The notes under the pieces were generated by a model. It searched no databases. It was not told the DNA's origin and worked only from the letters and a program-made list of their open reading frames with translations. Source: Actinophytocola xanthii (GTDB lineage Bacteria > Actinomycetota > Actinomycetes > Mycobacteriales > Pseudonocardiaceae). Taken from it: a stretch of 64,000 nt of DNA. The position numbers and the translations under genes were made by a program. Shown here piece after piece: positions 63,030 to 64,000 of the stretch (its first letter is position 1; each line of letters begins with the position of its first letter). Location of the stretch: NCBI RefSeq assembly GCF_001921205.1, contig NZ_MSIE01000046.1, positions 1 to 64,000 of the forward strand. Reading direction: 5' to 3'.

Positions 63030-64000
63030 ATGCGGATCCTCGCCGCGGCCGTGCTGGTGGCGGCCACCATCGTCCTGCCCGTCGTCGTCGCGCCGGTGCC
63101 GGCGTCGGCGCACGCGGTGAACCCGGCCGACTTCCAACAGGTCGAGTTGGCCAGGGGGGTCGCCGAAGTGGGCGAGCCCATGTCGCTGGCCGTGCTGCCG
63201 GACCGTTCGGTGCTGCACACCGCGCGGAACGGCGTGCTGCGCCGCACCACCGCCGACGGCGTCACCAACGTCATCGGCACCCTGCCGGTCTACACCCACG
63301 ATGAAGAGGGCCTGCAGGGCGTCGGGGTGGACCCGGGGTTCGCCAGCAACCGGTTCATCTATCTCTACTACGCGCCGCCGCTGTCCACGCCGGGCGGTGA
63401 CGCACCGGAGAACGGGACGGACTTCTCCGCGTGGAACGGCGTCAACCGGCTGTCCCGGTTCACCCTCAACGCGGACTTCACGCTGAACACGGCCAGCCAG
63501 GTGACCGTGCTGGACGTGGCGACCAGCCGGGGCATGTGCTGCCACGTCGGCGGCGACATCGACTTCGACGCGGCCGGCAACCTCTACCTCTCCACGGGTG
63601 ACGACTCGAACCCGTTCGCGTCGGACGGGTACACCCCCATCGACGAGCGCACCAACCGCAACCCGGCCTTCGACGCGCAGCGCAGCTCCGCCAACACCAA
63701 CGACCTGCGCGGCAAGGTCCTGCGGATCAAGGTGAACGCCAACGGGTCGTACTCGATCCCAGCTGGCAACCTGTTCCCGCAGGGCACCGCGGGAACGCGG
63801 CCCGAGATCTACGCGATGGGCTTCCGCAACCCGTTCCGGTTCGGCGTGGACAAGGCGAACGGCGCGATCTACCTGGGCGACTACGGCCCGGACGCCGGCG
63901 CGGCCAGCAACAGCCGTGGCCCAGCGGGGCAGGTGGAGTTCAACCGGATCACCTCGGCCGGCAACTACGGCTGGCCGTACTGCACCGGCAAGAACACCAC
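63030..64000 (+). CDS. secreted PQQ-dependent sugar dehydrogenase-like protein (truncated by window end)
   Basis: The N-terminal 323 residues of a secreted beta-propeller. The signal peptide is MRILAAAVLVAATIVLP to ASAHA. Propeller motifs match the preceding fusion protein closely (HDEEGLQGVGVDPGF, LSTGDDSNPFASDGYTPIDER, IYAMGFRNPFRFGVD), with CCHVGG added near residue 170. The open frame extends upstream to 62892, but the signal peptide and CGAAAGG ribosome site favour 63030. The 3' end lies outside the window. Confidence 0.9.
   Translation, partial: MRILAAAVLVAATIVLPVVVAPVPASAHAVNPADFQQVELARGVAEVGEPMSLAVLPDRSVLHTARNGVLRRTTADGVTNVIGTLPVYTHDEEGLQGVGVDPGFASNRFIYLYYAPPLSTPGGDAPENGTDFSAWNGVNRLSRFTLNADFTLNTASQVTVLDVATSRGMCCHVGGDIDFDAAGNLYLSTGDDSNPFASDGYTPIDERTNRNPAFDAQRSSANTNDLRGKVLRIKVNANGSYSIPAGNLFPQGTAGTRPEIYAMGFRNPFRFGVDKANGAIYLGDYGPDAGAASNSRGPAGQVEFNRITSAGNYGWPYCTGKNT

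Overview
This is a high-GC, actinomycete-type chromosomal segment. Codon usage is strongly GC-biased, GTG and TTG starts are frequent, genes are divergently packed, and there are SARP/AfsR and large LuxR regulators. RICIN (CBM13) tails on many secreted enzymes fit a soil saprophyte, and a Pseudonocardiales relative (Saccharothrix/Lentzea/Amycolatopsis type) is my best guess from gene content alone. No rRNA, tRNA or CRISPR array was seen.

Region 1 (1-12.2 kb) holds small regulatory and redox genes. They are a copper monooxygenase-like lipoprotein, an orphan NarL-type response regulator, a 16-residue peptide gene with a strong ribosome site, an NTF2-like/HxlR divergent pair with a TfoX-like partner, a large LuxR ATPase regulator, an SRPBCC lipoprotein, a multicopper oxidase, a membrane protein, and an FAD monooxygenase facing a GntR-TetR hybrid regulator that is cut by an in-frame TGA.

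Region 2 (12.5-20.8 kb) is a secreted polysaccharide-degradation cluster: a CE1-type esterase, a beta-helix (GH141-like) enzyme, a GH27 alpha-galactosidase/beta-L-arabinopyranosidase and a GH43 enzyme. All end in RICIN lectin domains. A perfect CebR/CelR-type operator lies upstream of the first gene.

Region 3 (21.1-37.9 kb) has a methyltransferase and then a minus-strand block. The block holds a SARP/AfsR regulator, a 1895-residue secreted RHS protein with an unfamiliar C-terminal tip, a four-LamG secreted protein, and a tight operon (EspC-like protein, WXG-like protein with a terminal HEERH motif, lipoprotein, two-helix membrane protein). It looks like a surface or secreted polymorphic-toxin system.

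Region 4 (38-49.7 kb) is mixed: a GT87 mannosyltransferase-like protein, a DksA/TraR-type zinc finger protein, a large subtilase, an Lrp regulator facing an SMP-30 lactonase, a GH5 mannanase-like enzyme, a MerR regulator facing an aldo-keto reductase, and a PaaK-like ligase in an operon with a MarR-like regulator under a perfect 16-bp inverted repeat.

Region 5 (49.7-64 kb) is a second carbohydrate zone: a GH67 alpha-glucuronidase with extra modules, decayed IS256 and IS5 transposase remnants around a small peptidoglycan-binding exoprotein, a zinc-finger TetR regulator facing an intracellular beta-helix enzyme, a CE3-type esterase preceded by a second perfect CebR-type operator, a ThuA/sugar dehydrogenase/PKD/CBM6/RICIN fusion, and a truncated sugar dehydrogenase at the window edge. 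The shared operators and lectin tails suggest that regions 2 and 5 act together on plant cell-wall xylan and arabinogalactan.
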